Part shown: piece after piece, positions 1 to 13,100 of the stretch
How positions within the stretch are numbered: the first letter of the stretch is position 1
Layout: the number at the start of each line of letters is the position of its first letter
Assembly (NCBI GenBank): GCA_960531495.1
Contig: OY482851.1
Span: 18,514,839-18,578,838, forward strand
Direction: 5' to 3'
Length of the DNA: 64,000 nt
Source of the DNA: Zeus faber
Taxonomy: Eukaryota; Chordata; Actinopteri; Zeiformes; Zeidae
Program-made: the position numbers and the translations under genes
Notes under the pieces: model-generated
What the model was told of the DNA's origin: nothing
The model's input: the letters and a program-made list of their open reading frames with translations, nothing else
Databases searched by the model: none

Positions 1-39
1 ATATTGGAACACAAGGGCTTGTGTCTAACATCGGGGACT

Positions 40-64
40 CAATCTCTATCTATCTATCTATCTA

Positions 65-117
<53 letters not shown>

Positions 118-162
118 GTCTGTCTGTCTGTTTGTCTGTCTATCTATCTATCTATCTATCTA

Positions 163-240
<78 letters not shown>

Positions 241-274
241 TCTATCTATGTCTGTCTATCTATCTATCTATCTA

Positions 275-309
<35 letters not shown>

Positions 310-374
310 GTCTGTCTGTCTGTCTGTTTGTCTATCTATCTATCTGTCTGTCTGCCTGTCTGTCTATCTATCTA

Positions 375-410
<36 letters not shown>

Positions 411-414
411 TCTA

Positions 415-454
<40 letters not shown>

Positions 455-458
455 TCTA

Positions 459-491
<33 letters not shown>

Positions 492-576
492 ATCTATCTA
501 TCTATGTCTGTCTGTCTATCCATCTATCTATCTATCTATCTATGTATGTCTGTCTATCTATCTATCTATCTATCTA

Positions 577-607
<31 letters not shown>

Positions 608-692
608 GTCTGTCTGTCTGTCTGTTTGTCTATCTATCTATCTGTCTGCCTGTCTGTCTATCTATCTATCTGTCTGTCTGTCTATCTATCTA
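40..692. repeat. (TCTA/TCTG)n microsatellite (GATA/GACA type)
   Basis: About 650 bases of alternating runs of TCTA and TCTG tetramers with few interruptions. Long open frames across it (Tyr-Leu-Ser-Ile and Val-Cys-Leu-Ser repeats) are an artefact of a tetramer that lacks stop codons. Confidence 0.97.
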
Positions 693-1189
693 TGTATCGC
701 TTTATATTAAGGTGCTTATAATAAGCATTAGTTAATAGTTAATATGGTCCTTATAAGATACTTATTTACATTGCTATTGTGTTAATAAGACTGTAAGTAT
801 TAATAATAGCACTTATGAGAAGTTAACTATGCACTTCTTACAAGTCAACTTTGCTTTGGTTGTGTGTAAATAAGACTATGTAAGTGTTAACAACAGCATT
901 TATTAGCAGTTAACTGTGAAGTTATCTATGCTTTTTGCGGGTTCTTCATCTGGAATGAGCGCTACATGTGGTCAAGGCTGATCAAAAGTAAATAATAACG
1001 ATACATAAATACAATATATTACCGGTGACGCACTTCTTCGTACAATCACAGCGCCTTTCAACATTCAGCTACACCGCGTATTGTGAAAGATGTTGAATAA
1101 AACACCACTAATCTGATCAACACAAGCTGGGACCGGTAACCAACCACCAGTTGGATACCGACAGACGACAGTAGTAAGAACAGCGTTTG

Positions 1190-1330
1190 AGGATGACGTC
1201 AGGCGCGCTGCACCGTGCGGCGGGCGGCGTTTCACTTCCGCGGTCTGACGTCATCGGTGAGGGCGCCGCCGACCGACCAGGAACGCCCTTATTATTATAT
1301 CTTTCCGCGTTTCTTTTATTTTCCTTTTTG
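1190..1330. promoter_or_regulatory. CpG-rich patch with two CRE palindromes
   Basis: TGACGTCA, the full CRE/ATF palindrome, occurs at 1194-1201 and again at 1246-1253, in a locally GC-rich stretch inside otherwise AT-rich sequence. The arrangement looks like a small promoter. No coding exon is recognisable beside it, so its target is unknown and it may belong to the surrounding mobile element. Confidence 0.4.
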
Positions 1331-1432
1331 ACGTTATTGTTTCTCGCGTGAGCTGAACATTGTCTCTCAAGTGCCGATGTGTGCATTTATTTTTCTTATG
1401 TAGCATTTTAAATGATAAATGTTATTTGACAA

Positions 1433-1545
1433 CAGATTCAAGATTCAAGATTCAAGAGTCAAGATTTTTATTCGTCACATACATACACATACTTTCATAC
1501 ATATATGCAGTGAAATGTACTGCAACGCAGCCGGTGATAGCACAC
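1433..1545. repeat. LINE 3'-tail-like repeat (family at 17238 and 51873)
   Basis: Contains GTCACATACATACACATAC and CATACATATATGCAGTGAAATG-type sequence, shared with the stretches at 17238-17428 and 51873-52045. This motif resembles 3' ends of teleost CR1/L2-type LINEs. Confidence 0.6.
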
Positions 1546-2044
1546 AATATGTCCTAGGGGAAAAAAATAAAAGTAGAAAATTCCTTTCTAATAGACCGAC
1601 TAACTGACTCCTAAAACGTAATACAGTAAGTTGAATACTTATAGAATAAGATAAAAAATATATAGGATAAAATACAATAAAAAATAAAATGAAATAAAAT
1701 GGAAGAGATAGAGGGAACAACAGTATAAACACATAATATATATAAGCGTCGTACATTTATTAATGCATACTTTATTATGCGCTCAAGTATTTTCTCTCTC
1801 TCGCTCTCTCTCTTGAAAACGCAATTTATATCAAATACAATAAATACACACATCGGCATGTGGGTCACAACGTTCATTTCACATGAGAGACTATAAAAAT
1901 ACGCAGAGACTTTCGATCGCATGTTAATGGCGTCCCTGATTGGTTGGCGTCGCCGCCGCTTGTTGATGTCGTCGGAGAACGAACGCGAACACAAACAAGT
2001 CATTCGAGGCACAAGGCCTTTCTCAATCGGCGTTCGTGTCCGTA

Positions 2045-2525
2045 CTTGTGTTCTTGTCCGTACTTGTGAAGCGTCAGTCACAGCCCAAGCGCTGTTCCAT
2101 TTCAGAGTACGCATCAAGCCAAGTCCAGTCCACATGCCCGGATGTGGACCTGCGCCGCCCGTTTTATCGAGGACGCGTCGGTGGTGACTTGTGTGGACTT
2201 GGGACAGCCAAGTATCCCAGAATGCATTTCGCAGAACGACCTTCCTGCGTTCCTCCCGTCCCCGGGAGTCTGTACTCCTGAGTCGAACTTGCCAAGTCTT
2301 AACTACCAAGTCTGCAAAGTCCGGACTTTGCAGACTTGGTATTGAGAAACGACCATCATGTCTCAGGTCAAGTCAAGTCAAGTCAAGTCATGAGTCTTCA
2401 ATTTCCAAGTCCAAGTCGAGTCTCTAGTCGTTTATTTTCTATCAGGTCGAGATTCAAGTCATCAAAACAGTGACTCCAGTCGACTTGAGTCCAAGTCACG
2501 ATGACTTGAGTCTGCATCTCTGAAT
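2045..2525. repeat. GTCAAGTC-rich dispersed repeat
   Basis: From 2363 on it is built of AAGTC/GAGTC words (AGTCAAGTCAAGTCAAGTCA and related). It ends with CAAAACAGTGACTC and a CATCTCTGA-like end. The same sequence family occurs at 39840-39995 and, truncated, at 19020-19085. No coding content is seen. Confidence 0.6.
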
Positions 2526-2798
2526 ATGTGCATAAGGATTTATTAACCTTAATAATGTCTTTAGATCCGCTAGCTGCAAAAAAGCAATAAATGCTGTTAT
2601 TAACATTTATATTGTGTCATTAAGACATAATAAAAGCAAAGTTAACTTAATAAGTGCATAGCTAACTGCAAATAAATGCTATTAACACGTATATTGTGTT
2701 ATTAATGCAATAATAACGTTAATAAGCATCTTATAAGGACCAACTATTAACTTTTACCTGTTCTTTTATTAACGCTTACCATAATATAAAGCGTTACC

Positions 2799-3148
2799 CA
2801 GCACACAAATGATTTTCAACAGAGAGACGTCTGTACACATAAAGAGTGAGAGAGCGATTGTTCCTCGACACGTCCTCCTCATTATCCCGTGTTCTGTGCC
2901 TCAGCCTCATTAAGCGCGTTGTTGGCGCTGCCGTGATGACATCACGCTGCTGGCACGAGGAACTTCTGACACCCGACCGCAGGGCCAGCAAACTGCCATG
3001 GCCCTTTCCCAAAAAGGGCCTCACCTCACATCTGACTTCATCGCGTGGGCAACTACTCTTAAGGAAGCCAGAAGCAGCTCTGATAAATTAGATTACTTGG
3101 TGCAATTTTGATCTTGCAACACAGGAGCAGGTTTCCATTATTGGGGAC
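2799..3148. other. Non-repetitive stretch, no feature seen
   Basis: About 350 bases of mixed composition between the inverted-repeat element and the next microsatellite. Short open frames exist, but none shows a domain or splice pattern I recognise. Confidence 0.4.
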
Positions 3149-3455
<307 letters not shown>

Positions 3456-4019
3456 CACACACACATTGCCTTTGTCCTGTGGTGTGGACAGGCTTTCTAT
3501 CAGAGAGGATCAGGGATTGGCGTGGATGTGCGTCCATGCCAAGCAGGGTTAGTGGAGCTCATTTTGGAACGATCCAACGCCTGTATGTTCAGGGACCGAC
3601 ATGAAAAGCCCAAAGCTCCGACAAAGACGCCCGGGTTGTTGGGTGTTTTGGGTCCCAAAGTGTCATTGTTTGTGGAGTGGAAAGCTCTATTGGAGGATCT
3701 GCACCATATTACAGTTGCAAACTGTTCCCTCTCTTGGCTGTTTCCTGTTTTGGCCGCAGGAATTCTTTTGGAGGCAAACAAAACAAGCACGTAACTGCAC
3801 AGATCTGACACGGTTTAACCCATTCCTTTCAACATGTGCATGGTTAAAAAGTCCTGTATCCAACCAACAAAATACAACATTATGAATTTATATATGATGG
3901 TACTTTTTGGAATATGTATTTACACGTCATGGGTCTTCTGCTTCATTTACTGTATTACCCTAAGCTCCTACTTAAAGTCTTATTTTAAAAAACATTTTAT
4001 TGTAAAACTTCCCCTCCTT

Positions 4020-4262
4020 GATGTGTCCTGTACCCGCCTCCCTCGTTTTCTATCCCTCCCATTTCAGCACTGTTTCCTTCTCCTCTCTCCCTTTGCTATA
4101 TCCCCCCACCCCACACACACACATACACATCGCTGCTTCTTCTCTTCCGTTCCGTTAACATTTCCACTTACACTTCAATCTCCCTCCTCATTTTCAGCCC
4201 TCTTCCTGCCCCTCCTCCTCCCCCGCCTTCCCCTTTCCTTCCCCTCCTTTCCATCTATATTG
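4020..4262. repeat. Pyrimidine-rich tract (block A)
   Basis: Strongly C/T-biased sequence on the + strand with short CACACA and CCCCTCC runs. The block B counterpart is at about 29360-29575. No gene is seen in it. Confidence 0.6.
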
Positions 4263-4807
4263 CAAATGGCAGTGGTGCCAACTGCCAGAGCAGCTCCTCA
4301 ATGTCATTAGAGCTGACCCTTTGGATTAGCAGGAGGAGGGAGGCGGTGTTGGTGGAGCTGCAGATCGATAGCGCAGCTTATCCTCTGGGTTCTTTGACTT
4401 CACTTCGGATTAAGGTCCGACCCGTGCCCAAAACGGCTGCCACTGTATTCCTGTCAAAGCAAACAGTGCAGTGTGAGGCGACAATTAAGTCAAATTGGAA
4501 ATAGTTCCAGACACAAAGGCGAGTGAGACAAATGAATGAAATGCATGTTGTGCACATATGGCAAAAAAGGGTCATATAGAAATTTTATTGAGGCGCTAAA
4601 ATGAGGTATGCATGTTATAGATACCTGGCTTACATATTGCCGACTTGATGAAGCTTATGTTTAAGATTGACAATATAAGGGATATTGGGGGATATCAAAT
4701 GTATATTGAGTTTAAGATAAGATTAAGATCTGGAAGTTAAACTGATGCCGAGGCTGAACTGGGTGACCCATACTATGTGATTGTATACATCTATCAGCAT
4801 AGATGGA

Positions 4808-4922
<115 letters not shown>

Positions 4923-5064
4923 AGACATGTAGCATGTCATGAGTGTCATACTGTGTCCACTTGGTTTACAGAGTTGGCAGACAGAGCCGGCCACTGTGAG
5001 CTCCACCAAACCTGATAGGTGCCCTTATCAGAGACAGCTAAAGTCAAAGCCCATTACAAATACC

Positions 5065-5068
<4 letters not shown>

Positions 5069-5120
<52 letters not shown>

Positions 5121-5138
5121 ATGGGTGTGTGTGTGTGA
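5069..5138. repeat. (GT)n microsatellite
   Basis: A GT array with one CATGG interruption near 5120. The block B counterpart at 31112-31211 is longer. Confidence 0.95.
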
Positions 5139-5262
5139 TCACATTACTAGAGGTCTGTAATTTGGTAGCATAACGTGCCAAGCACTCACCCACAAAAAAT
5201 AGACTCCATGTTTTAAAAAACCACAGTCAGCCTGGAGTGGTGTTGAATGCCTCAAAATGCAT

Positions 5263-5395
<133 letters not shown>

Positions 5396-5679
5396 GTGTC
5401 TGGTGTCAAAATGAAGTCCGATGTAAACACACCTGGTCAGGTCATGGGTCAAAAACATGGGTCCACCACGTCAGGACCCATGTTTCTGGTGCACTTCTAA
5501 ACAAAAAATAGACAATTCGAAGACCGGTTTTAACACTGACAGGAGGGAACTGTAGCTCTTACTTCAAATTTTATTTGGAAGCACAATGACAGGATTTGTA
5601 CTAGTGCAGTGATTCTGAACCTTGAGCGCCAGACCCTCACTGGAGGTACGTCAGAGCTCATGCACCTTGGTGAGGGCCT

Positions 5680-5925
5680 GCATTGGAACCAAAGCGGCAA
5701 AGTTGTTCCACAGCTATCTGACTTATCGTTCACAGATTGTTAAACATGGCAACGTCCAACCCAGTCATTGTAATGAAGGGTGTTCCACAAAGATCGGTTT
5801 TGGGACCCTTACTTTTTCTAACATTTGTGACAAGTTCAAATTCTGCAAGTACCATCTATATGCAGACGACACAGTCATGTACTCCTGTGCCAACGCCGCA
5901 GACATATTTCAACACCCACAGATGG
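5680..5925 (+). mobile_element. LINE reverse-transcriptase fragment (YADD)
   Basis: In two frames the stretch encodes LSYLTYRSQIVKHGN, KGVPQRSVLGPLLFL and YHLYADDTVMYS. These are RT fingers/palm motifs of jockey-superfamily LINEs, including the catalytic F/YADD box. A frameshift lies between GPLLFL and YADD. It is specific to block A and short, so it is a dead fragment. Confidence 0.75.
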
Positions 5926-7380
5926 GATCTGTGCAATGAGATGGGGTAGGGTAAAAAAAGGGGTTTGGGTGCAGCAGAAGGGAAGATGCGTGATGGTGAA
6001 GTGGCAGCAGACAGGCAGGCAGGACGATTCCTGGGCTACGGAGACGCGGGTCAGGGAAGGACAAAACAGGACACGAGAATCACAAGAGACTTGGATATTG
6101 GTTGGCGAGCGTGTAGCACCGCAGAGGTGAATCAACAATGTGGCGATGAGTGGGTGAAGAGTGTAAATACCGGAGCAGAGGAGATGATGATCCGGCTGCC
6201 TGCAGGAGCGCCGGTGTAGCTGGGAGCCAGGGGAGTGAGGAGGGGAAGCCATGCCCACGCCGACATACACGCACAGAGGCAGACAGGAGGAAACAGGAGA
6301 CACAAGGGGGAAGGAGAAACACATGGAAACACAAGCAAAACAACTGGAGGCGTGGCCCGGGCCGTGACACAGCGACCACCTTGTCCAAACTCTACCCCCT
6401 GAATCACTCAGCCTGACTTTACCGGTGGGCTGACGCACCTTGGGGCTGATATCAATTTTTAATTAAAAAAAAAATTAAATAAATCTCTTACGATCTCTTG
6501 CAAATCACATCTCTTACCAGGCCCCACCCCTCCCCCTCTGTCCTCTGTTTCCCATGTGCGATGGCGTGGCTCAGCGCTCCGTAGCTCTGCGGTGCGATCA
6601 CAGAGATTCTTAATGTGAAGACTTTGTCGGTCAACCGCCCCCTCCTCCCGGTGGGCTCTCTGGGCCAAAAGTGCCGGGGCCGATTTTTTTGTCCCAGTCC
6701 GGCCCCCCCTGAACAAGCCTGTGCTACTACAGTCCTTGGTCCTGGAACGGTCTGCAGGCCAAGCTCCAATTTGAGACCCTTATCTCTTTAAGTGATTTTA
6801 AACATAGAATAACGGAAGTGGTCACCGTCAGCTGTAGTTGCTTCTTCTGACAAACAAGTGAACAAATATCGCTGCCTGGTTCATGCACTGTATTATTGAT
6901 GGGAATTTTCTTAATTACTTTGCTATGTCATGTAACCACGACAATATAAACGTGTGTGTGTAACACTATATCTAAATATATACACTATATCTATGTAATC
7001 ACATATCAGCACACAGTGTTCATTCCCACTGGCAGTACGCACTGTGAACTATCTAGAGAGATAAACTGTAAAAAAGGGGGAACAGCATTTTGGCGTCACA
7101 GAATCTGTGACGCCAAACTCACCATATGTTCTCTGACTCCCCAACATAAACTGTTGATCCCAGAGAACTGCTCCTAAGCACATCTCTGATCCAACCCTCG
7201 TGCAACCGACCCTTGCACAAGATAAATTCACTTTGAGACCAAGAACTTTTCCCTCTTCATTGTTTATTAGAAAACAGAATAATTTTTCCGACAATAATGT
7301 AATGTATTTCTTGTTTGTTGGATATTCCTGTTTGTGTTGTCCTGTTATTTGTTCCATGCTGCTATTTGACCCTGCCTTGG
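5926..7380. other. Block A-specific intergenic insert, mostly unassigned
   Basis: Not present in block B, which has different sequence at 31800-32160. Includes a 29-base near-perfect palindrome (7089-7117). No coding region with recognisable motifs. The short open frames on both strands look random. Confidence 0.4.
7089..7117. repeat. Palindrome with 14-base perfect arms
   Basis: TTTGGCGTCACAGA (7089-7102), one spacer base, then its exact reverse complement (7104-7117). It could form a hairpin or cruciform. The arms contain TTTGGCG (E2F-like) and GCGTCA (CRE-like half) words, but no function is shown. Confidence 0.7.
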
Positions 7381-7474
7381 CTGGGTCACATTTGCAAAAG
7401 AGATTTTAATCTCAATGTGACTTCCCAGTTAAAAAAAAAAAAAAGTTATAAATAAAGGTTATATTTAGGGGGTC

Positions 7475-8935
7475 TTAATCCGGTCTCCCTGATCCGACGC
7501 ACATTTTAAAGGAGGGCATAATGGAAACGGGGGAAGGTTTGTCGACTGAGCACGTCATTAACTAATCCCATGAGTGCACGGGAATGAAAGTGAGGATGGA
7601 GACGCCGGCTCCCCGCGGCAGCCCTGTGTCCTGTACAGCGTCTCCCACACGCTTCCACGCTTCTCTTTCAAGTCATGTCTTCAATTTATTCTGCCTATAA
7701 CTTCATCAACGGTGTATTGTTTCGCTCCAACTCTTAAACAATGGGATCGCTGGCAGGCTCCGCATGCTCTGCTCCGACAGATCGACAGCAGCCGTAAAAA
7801 TAAATGTGATCAAAGGGAAATTTGTGAAACAGTGTCTATACACTCTGCCAGTGTTAATGGATCGTTATACTTTATTTTATGTCTGCTGTGAAGCGGCCAT
7901 TAGCCCATGGTAGGACAGTTACACAAGTACTTGTTAGAGACTGGTCATTTTTTTATTTGAAAGAATGGGGAAAAAAAAAAGGTTTTTAAGAGTAAGAGTG
8001 TTTTTATTTTCTGAAGTCAGTGTCAGGATTTAAAAGCGTCACCAGTGTAGTCTCCAATACAATGATGTCTAGTGCCACTAGTGCCACCTCATGGCCTTAT
8101 CACTCTAATTCTCCAATTCAACTTTTCCCTTCACTGTGGACGGTGGGGGGCTCTGTGACAAGGACGAGCAGAATAAACTCTGCATGAGGGCCCCTCATTC
8201 AAACCCCCCCCAAAAAAACAACAACCAAAAGGAAAACCCACACACAAAAAATCCCTGTATCTGTCTATAATCACGTAAAATAATATGATTTTATTACGAT
8301 AACACGAAATGATTGAACGTGGAAATTCAGGGACACTTACATTTCAATAAAACCTTGCTTAAAACAGATTAAATCTAACAACAACAAAAAGAAAAGTCGC
8401 CATAATTAAGCAGATTGAGTTTTAATGCATTTTGTGAAAAAGGAGAACAAAAATGGATTAAAAAAAAAATATATATATATATATAAAAATAAAAACATAA
8501 AACGTAGTAGAATTTTTGTGCTCCTTCGGTTTCTGCAGTTTCTGTGGTAGTTCAGTTCCACAGGAAAACCGCAGAGCTGACAACTCTGAACACGGGTTGA
8601 GTGTTTGTTTACACGTGGTTTGCTGCTGATGTGACCCTTGATTTAACATTAACTTTGTGATGACTGGCTTCACTTACATCAATGGCTCCGGTTAAATTTT
8701 GTAGCGAGTAACAAAGTTGTTCAGGGGGAAATGCCTTGGAGTAAAAGCAAACTTTTCTGGGGCTAAGTGTAGTAAAAGTAAAAGTCGACAGAAATATAAG
8801 AACTGAAATAAGGGACAAATACTCACAAAAATACTAAAGTACATTTAAAAAAAAAGTGTTTTTTTTCCCAGTTACTTTACACCACTGGAATTATGTTCCT
8901 CAAATAAAGTTTGGACAAATGAGTCAACAGCAGCA
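7475..8935. other. Intergenic DNA shared with block B, no gene seen
   Basis: Matches about 32235-33480 in block B with many small indels. Contains A-rich runs and a short TA run near 8470. No splice-compatible coding sequence is recognised. Confidence 0.5.
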
Positions 8936-8938
8936 TAG

Positions 8939-9420
<482 letters not shown>

Positions 9421-9639
9421 GGCAATAATAGTATTAGTTACAATAATAAAAATGAACAATTTGGCAATATGGAAAAAAAATAAAAAAATAAAATACAAAT
9501 AGAAAATAGATACTATAAACCAAAAAAAATAACAAAAATCAGAAACATTTGGAAATGTGAAACGACCCTAAAAATGAACAATGAAACACTGCACCAACAG
9601 TATAAAACAGCGACTCCCAGCACAAATAATGGGCAACAC

Positions 9640-9960
9640 ACATCGATTTTATTGAAAAAACATCCTCCACAAGCGACGTCCCGGCCGTACGTGGGACGGG
9701 CAAGGCAGTCCCGCCCGTCAAACAAAAAAAGAAAGGTTCGGAGAAAGTAAAGCGCTGAATATTTATATATATATTTTTTTTTTTGGACAGGCACGGAAGA
9801 CGAGCCGTTACGCGAGATCCAGGAATAATAAAACTGACTGTCGAGTCGGATCTCCGCCTGAGACCGTTGTCCCGTAAGCCGGCGTCCGCCATGCAACGTG
9901 GGCCTCATCATGAGGTGAGTTGCGGGTCTGAACCGCAGGTATAAAAAAAACAAAAACAAA
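9640..9960. other. Block A-specific insert upstream of gene 1
   Basis: Block B lacks most of this sequence between the shared flanks at about 9600 and 10010. It has GC-rich words such as GGGACGGGCAAGG and partial inverted CGTCCCG/CGGGAC words. No coding region or clear element boundary is seen. Confidence 0.35.
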
Positions 9961-10019
9961 AACAAAAACAAACAAACAAAAAAGTTTTTTTTGGGGGGGG
10001 GGGGGGGGAGCCCTCCTGT

Positions 10020-10181
10020 CGCGCGTGCGCAGTTTACTTTTGGAGGTGTCGTCGTTGGTCTCGCTGCGGGAGTTCGCGGAAGCCCTGCACCTGCACACAC
10101 ACACGTCGCGTGTTATTTGGGAGGCTGCTTCCTTCTCGCGCGTTCTTGTCCCCTCGGAGCGTTTTGGACTCGTGTGGCGCG
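10020..10181 (+). promoter_or_regulatory. Gene 1 5' region with NRF-1-like palindrome
   Basis: A CpG-rich stretch directly precedes the gene 1 start. It contains CGCGCGTGCGCA at 10020-10031, one base off the NRF-1 consensus YGCGCAYGCGCR. The same position before gene 2 carries a perfect match. No TATA box is obvious, which fits a CpG-type promoter. The transcription start is inferred to lie between the motif and the ATG; I cannot place it exactly. Confidence 0.4.
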
Positions 10182-13100
10182 ATGTTCGGACGCACGTTCG
10201 GGAACTTTTCCATCGACCTCAACCCGGCGAACGGCGGAGGCAGCTACTCCGGCGGGGACGCCCTGACGGGACGGATCTCCTTCGAGCTGCGGGAGGAGGT
10301 GACGATCAACCGCGTCGCGGTGGCGCTGCGGGGGAGGGCCGGCGTGTTCTGGGCCGGTGTGGGAAGCAAGAAGACACATCACAGCGCCAAGCTGGACGTC
10401 TTCAAGTTCAAGGTGGTGGTCATGCCACAAGACACAGGTGGATACGTGATATAATATAATAATATACAATATAATAATGATAATAATAATATAAATATAA
10501 TGTTAAATCGTTTTTATATTATTATTTTATGTCATACTGCATTATATGATATCATATATCATATTGTATTTTGTTATTTTGTATTATTTTATATTACGTC
10601 ACATTATTTTGCATTATATTATATATTTTATATGATATTGTATTATGATATAATATGATGTTTGTGCATGGTCCTTGGTGGTCCCCTGCAAAATGAGTCA
10701 TATTTTTTTGAACCATTATTTTATTCTACAAAAATGTGCAACATTAGAGAATGTACCACAATGCCTGTTTTGGTTACAGTTTCACCCTTATCTCTCTAAC
10801 TATAGTTGTATACGGGTATGGAGGTTTATACTCAGTCATATTCAACAATACAAAATGTTCTCATATTAGGGTCCCAGAGACCCAAGGGGGTCTGTGGCCT
10901 CATGTGTCTCAAATATAGGATCCTTGATATGAAAAAGGTTGAGTCACTGCTCTAAATAGTCAGAATTCAGAAAATTTGGTAGTTAGTACTATATATAATA
11001 ACCACTAACAGTAATCATTACAAGTCTTAAGACTAGTAAGCACATTGAATACATGAGAAGTAGTACACCTAAAATGGTATTATATTACAGTAATATATGG
11101 TAATGGTAATATATTACAAGGCATTGTCTAAGTTTACCCACTTTTGTACACTCATAGTATATTTCAAATATTATTTAATCTATTATTCCTAACAGAATAG
11201 TATATTTTCATATACTAAATGTACACTTCCATTACACCCAGAATGTACTTGTTAAATATTTATGTAATTCAAAATGTATTTATGGAATGTCCCAAACAAT
11301 ACTTTACTTTAATAAAGTATACTAGAAATTGTTCCATTTTAGCAGAAGTTCAACTTCTGTGCCAATTCTATACAATCAGTAGTACAATAAGTACAAAATG
11401 AGTTGTTCCATCTTGGTACACTTTATATATCCTAACATTAGTCTGGCTGCAAGTATGTATTAGTTTACTGAGCATCATAACATTTATACTTGAGCATGCT
11501 GTTTTCTTTACATGGGTTTCTCTGCAGCTGGTCCGACAAAACTTCTGCCAGGGACGCATGTTTATCCTTTCACATTTCAGCTGCCACACGGGTGAGTATG
11601 TAAATGTATTTCTTAAATAATTTCTTTGACATTAAACATTTTTGGGCTGTTAAGTTGAATTTTGAGTTGTTTGAGGTTTGGGCGATATATGGTTATAATA
11701 TCAATAGCGTGATATGAGAATAGAAATCATCTGGGATTTTGGTTTACGTGAGATCTTGATATAGTTTAATGTTTTCTTTAAGCAGCATTACAGTAAAATA
11801 ATGTGATTTTCTTTTCTCCACGTAGTGACTTCCCCTCCTCTTTCCATGGTCTCCACGGCAAAATAGTCTACACCCTGACAGTGGCTATAGACAGGCCGTG
11901 GCACATGTCTAAAGAGTTTGTGACAGAATTCAATTTTGTAAATCCTCATTGTGCAAACCAAACAGAACTTATGGTGAGTTACTGGATACAGTTGCAGTAA
12001 GTATTTCTGTTTTTTAGAAATATCAATTCAGTCATTAGGCAATTTGGAATTGATTCTAAATCATTACTGATTCTTGATACCCAGCCATAGGTTGACATCA
12101 ACAAACCCGACCTGAGTAAATAAAATTGAACTACAGTAGAGGAAAACATTAACTGTATTCACACTGACTCTTCTTTGGTCTCTCTTTTTTGCGGGTAGTC
12201 CCCCCTGGCTGGCTCCAACAGCATGACGCTGTGCTGCTTGTGGTGCTCCTCCGGTCCAATTTCCATGGACGTCCGCCTGGAGAGGAAGGCATTCCTCCCT
12301 GGTACGGTGACACCAGCATCTCCATATGTGTCTGTATAAGTTTGGGTGTATCTTTGGTGCGTGTCGTTGCTGTTTGGATAGATAGATAAAAATTGGCAAG
12401 ATGAGATAAACAAAGGGTTGCACATTTTTTTTTTTGGCAATATACAATAAACCTCAAAATTAACAAAAGAAAATCGAAACAAATTGCATGAATATAATTG
12501 TGGTGTGGGGATGGTCTGGTTTGAACAGTCACGCCTGACCTGGATCTAGGAAATTGGGATCAGAGTGTGTCTCTTTGCCGGAGGGCCCCGAATACGCCAC
12601 TTGGGTGGCGTGTGGTAGGCGAAACTGGCACCTGAACAGAGATACAGAAGATCTGGGGTTGTAAACACGAGTTTATTGTAGCGAGGGGGCCAGCTGGAAT
12701 TAGCCCAGGAGCAGAGAGACACATATCATGACACAGGCTCCTCTCCTGAGTGAGTGTGGGGATTGGGGTTTTACCTGCTGCTCGTTCGACCAACCAACGA
12801 GCAACAGGTATGCAGCCACTCTGATCCCAATCACCTAGATCCAGCGCAGGTGTGGCTGCTCAAACCAGACCATCCCCACACAACAATTTTATACAATCTG
12901 TAGAAATACTGTGTGTGGATTGTGCCTCAAATGTAACAATTCTTGTGTGTTACATACATTATGACATAAAGGTGCAATCAGTTTAAACACTCGCCCTGAT
13001 GTAGGGGAACTCGTCACCATCTTCTGTGAGTTCAGCAACAACTCGTTTCGCACGACCACACCCAAGGCTCAGCTCTTCCAGAAGCAGGCCTTCTTCACCC

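Larger units (their letters stand above)
693..2798. mobile_element. Long-terminal-inverted-repeat element (nonautonomous DNA transposon candidate)
   Basis: The left arm (about 693-960) begins CGCTTTATATTAAGGTGCTT and continues with TTAATAGTTAATATGGTCCTTATAAGAT-like sequence. The right arm (about 2540-2798) read on the minus strand gives CGCTTTATATTATGGTAAGC and the same GGTCCTTATAAGAT core. The arms match with substitutions for roughly 250 bases, so this is an old foldback-type element. The 1.6-kb interior has no transposase; it holds a CpG-rich patch, a LINE-tail-like piece and a GTCAAGTC repeat. Confidence 0.65.

Noticed and set aside
4-735. Long open frames of repeated Tyr-Leu-Ser-Ile / Val-Cys-Leu-Ser
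   Set aside because: They are translations of TCTA/TCTG tetramers that have no stop in several frames. The same applies at 3108-3794, 8872-9498 and 33488-34010.
10025-10459. Arg/Gly-rich frame overlapping gene 1 exon 1 (and 34279-34671 in gene 2)
   Set aside because: A shadow frame of the GC-rich arrestin exon; the arrestin frame has domain, splice and paralog support.
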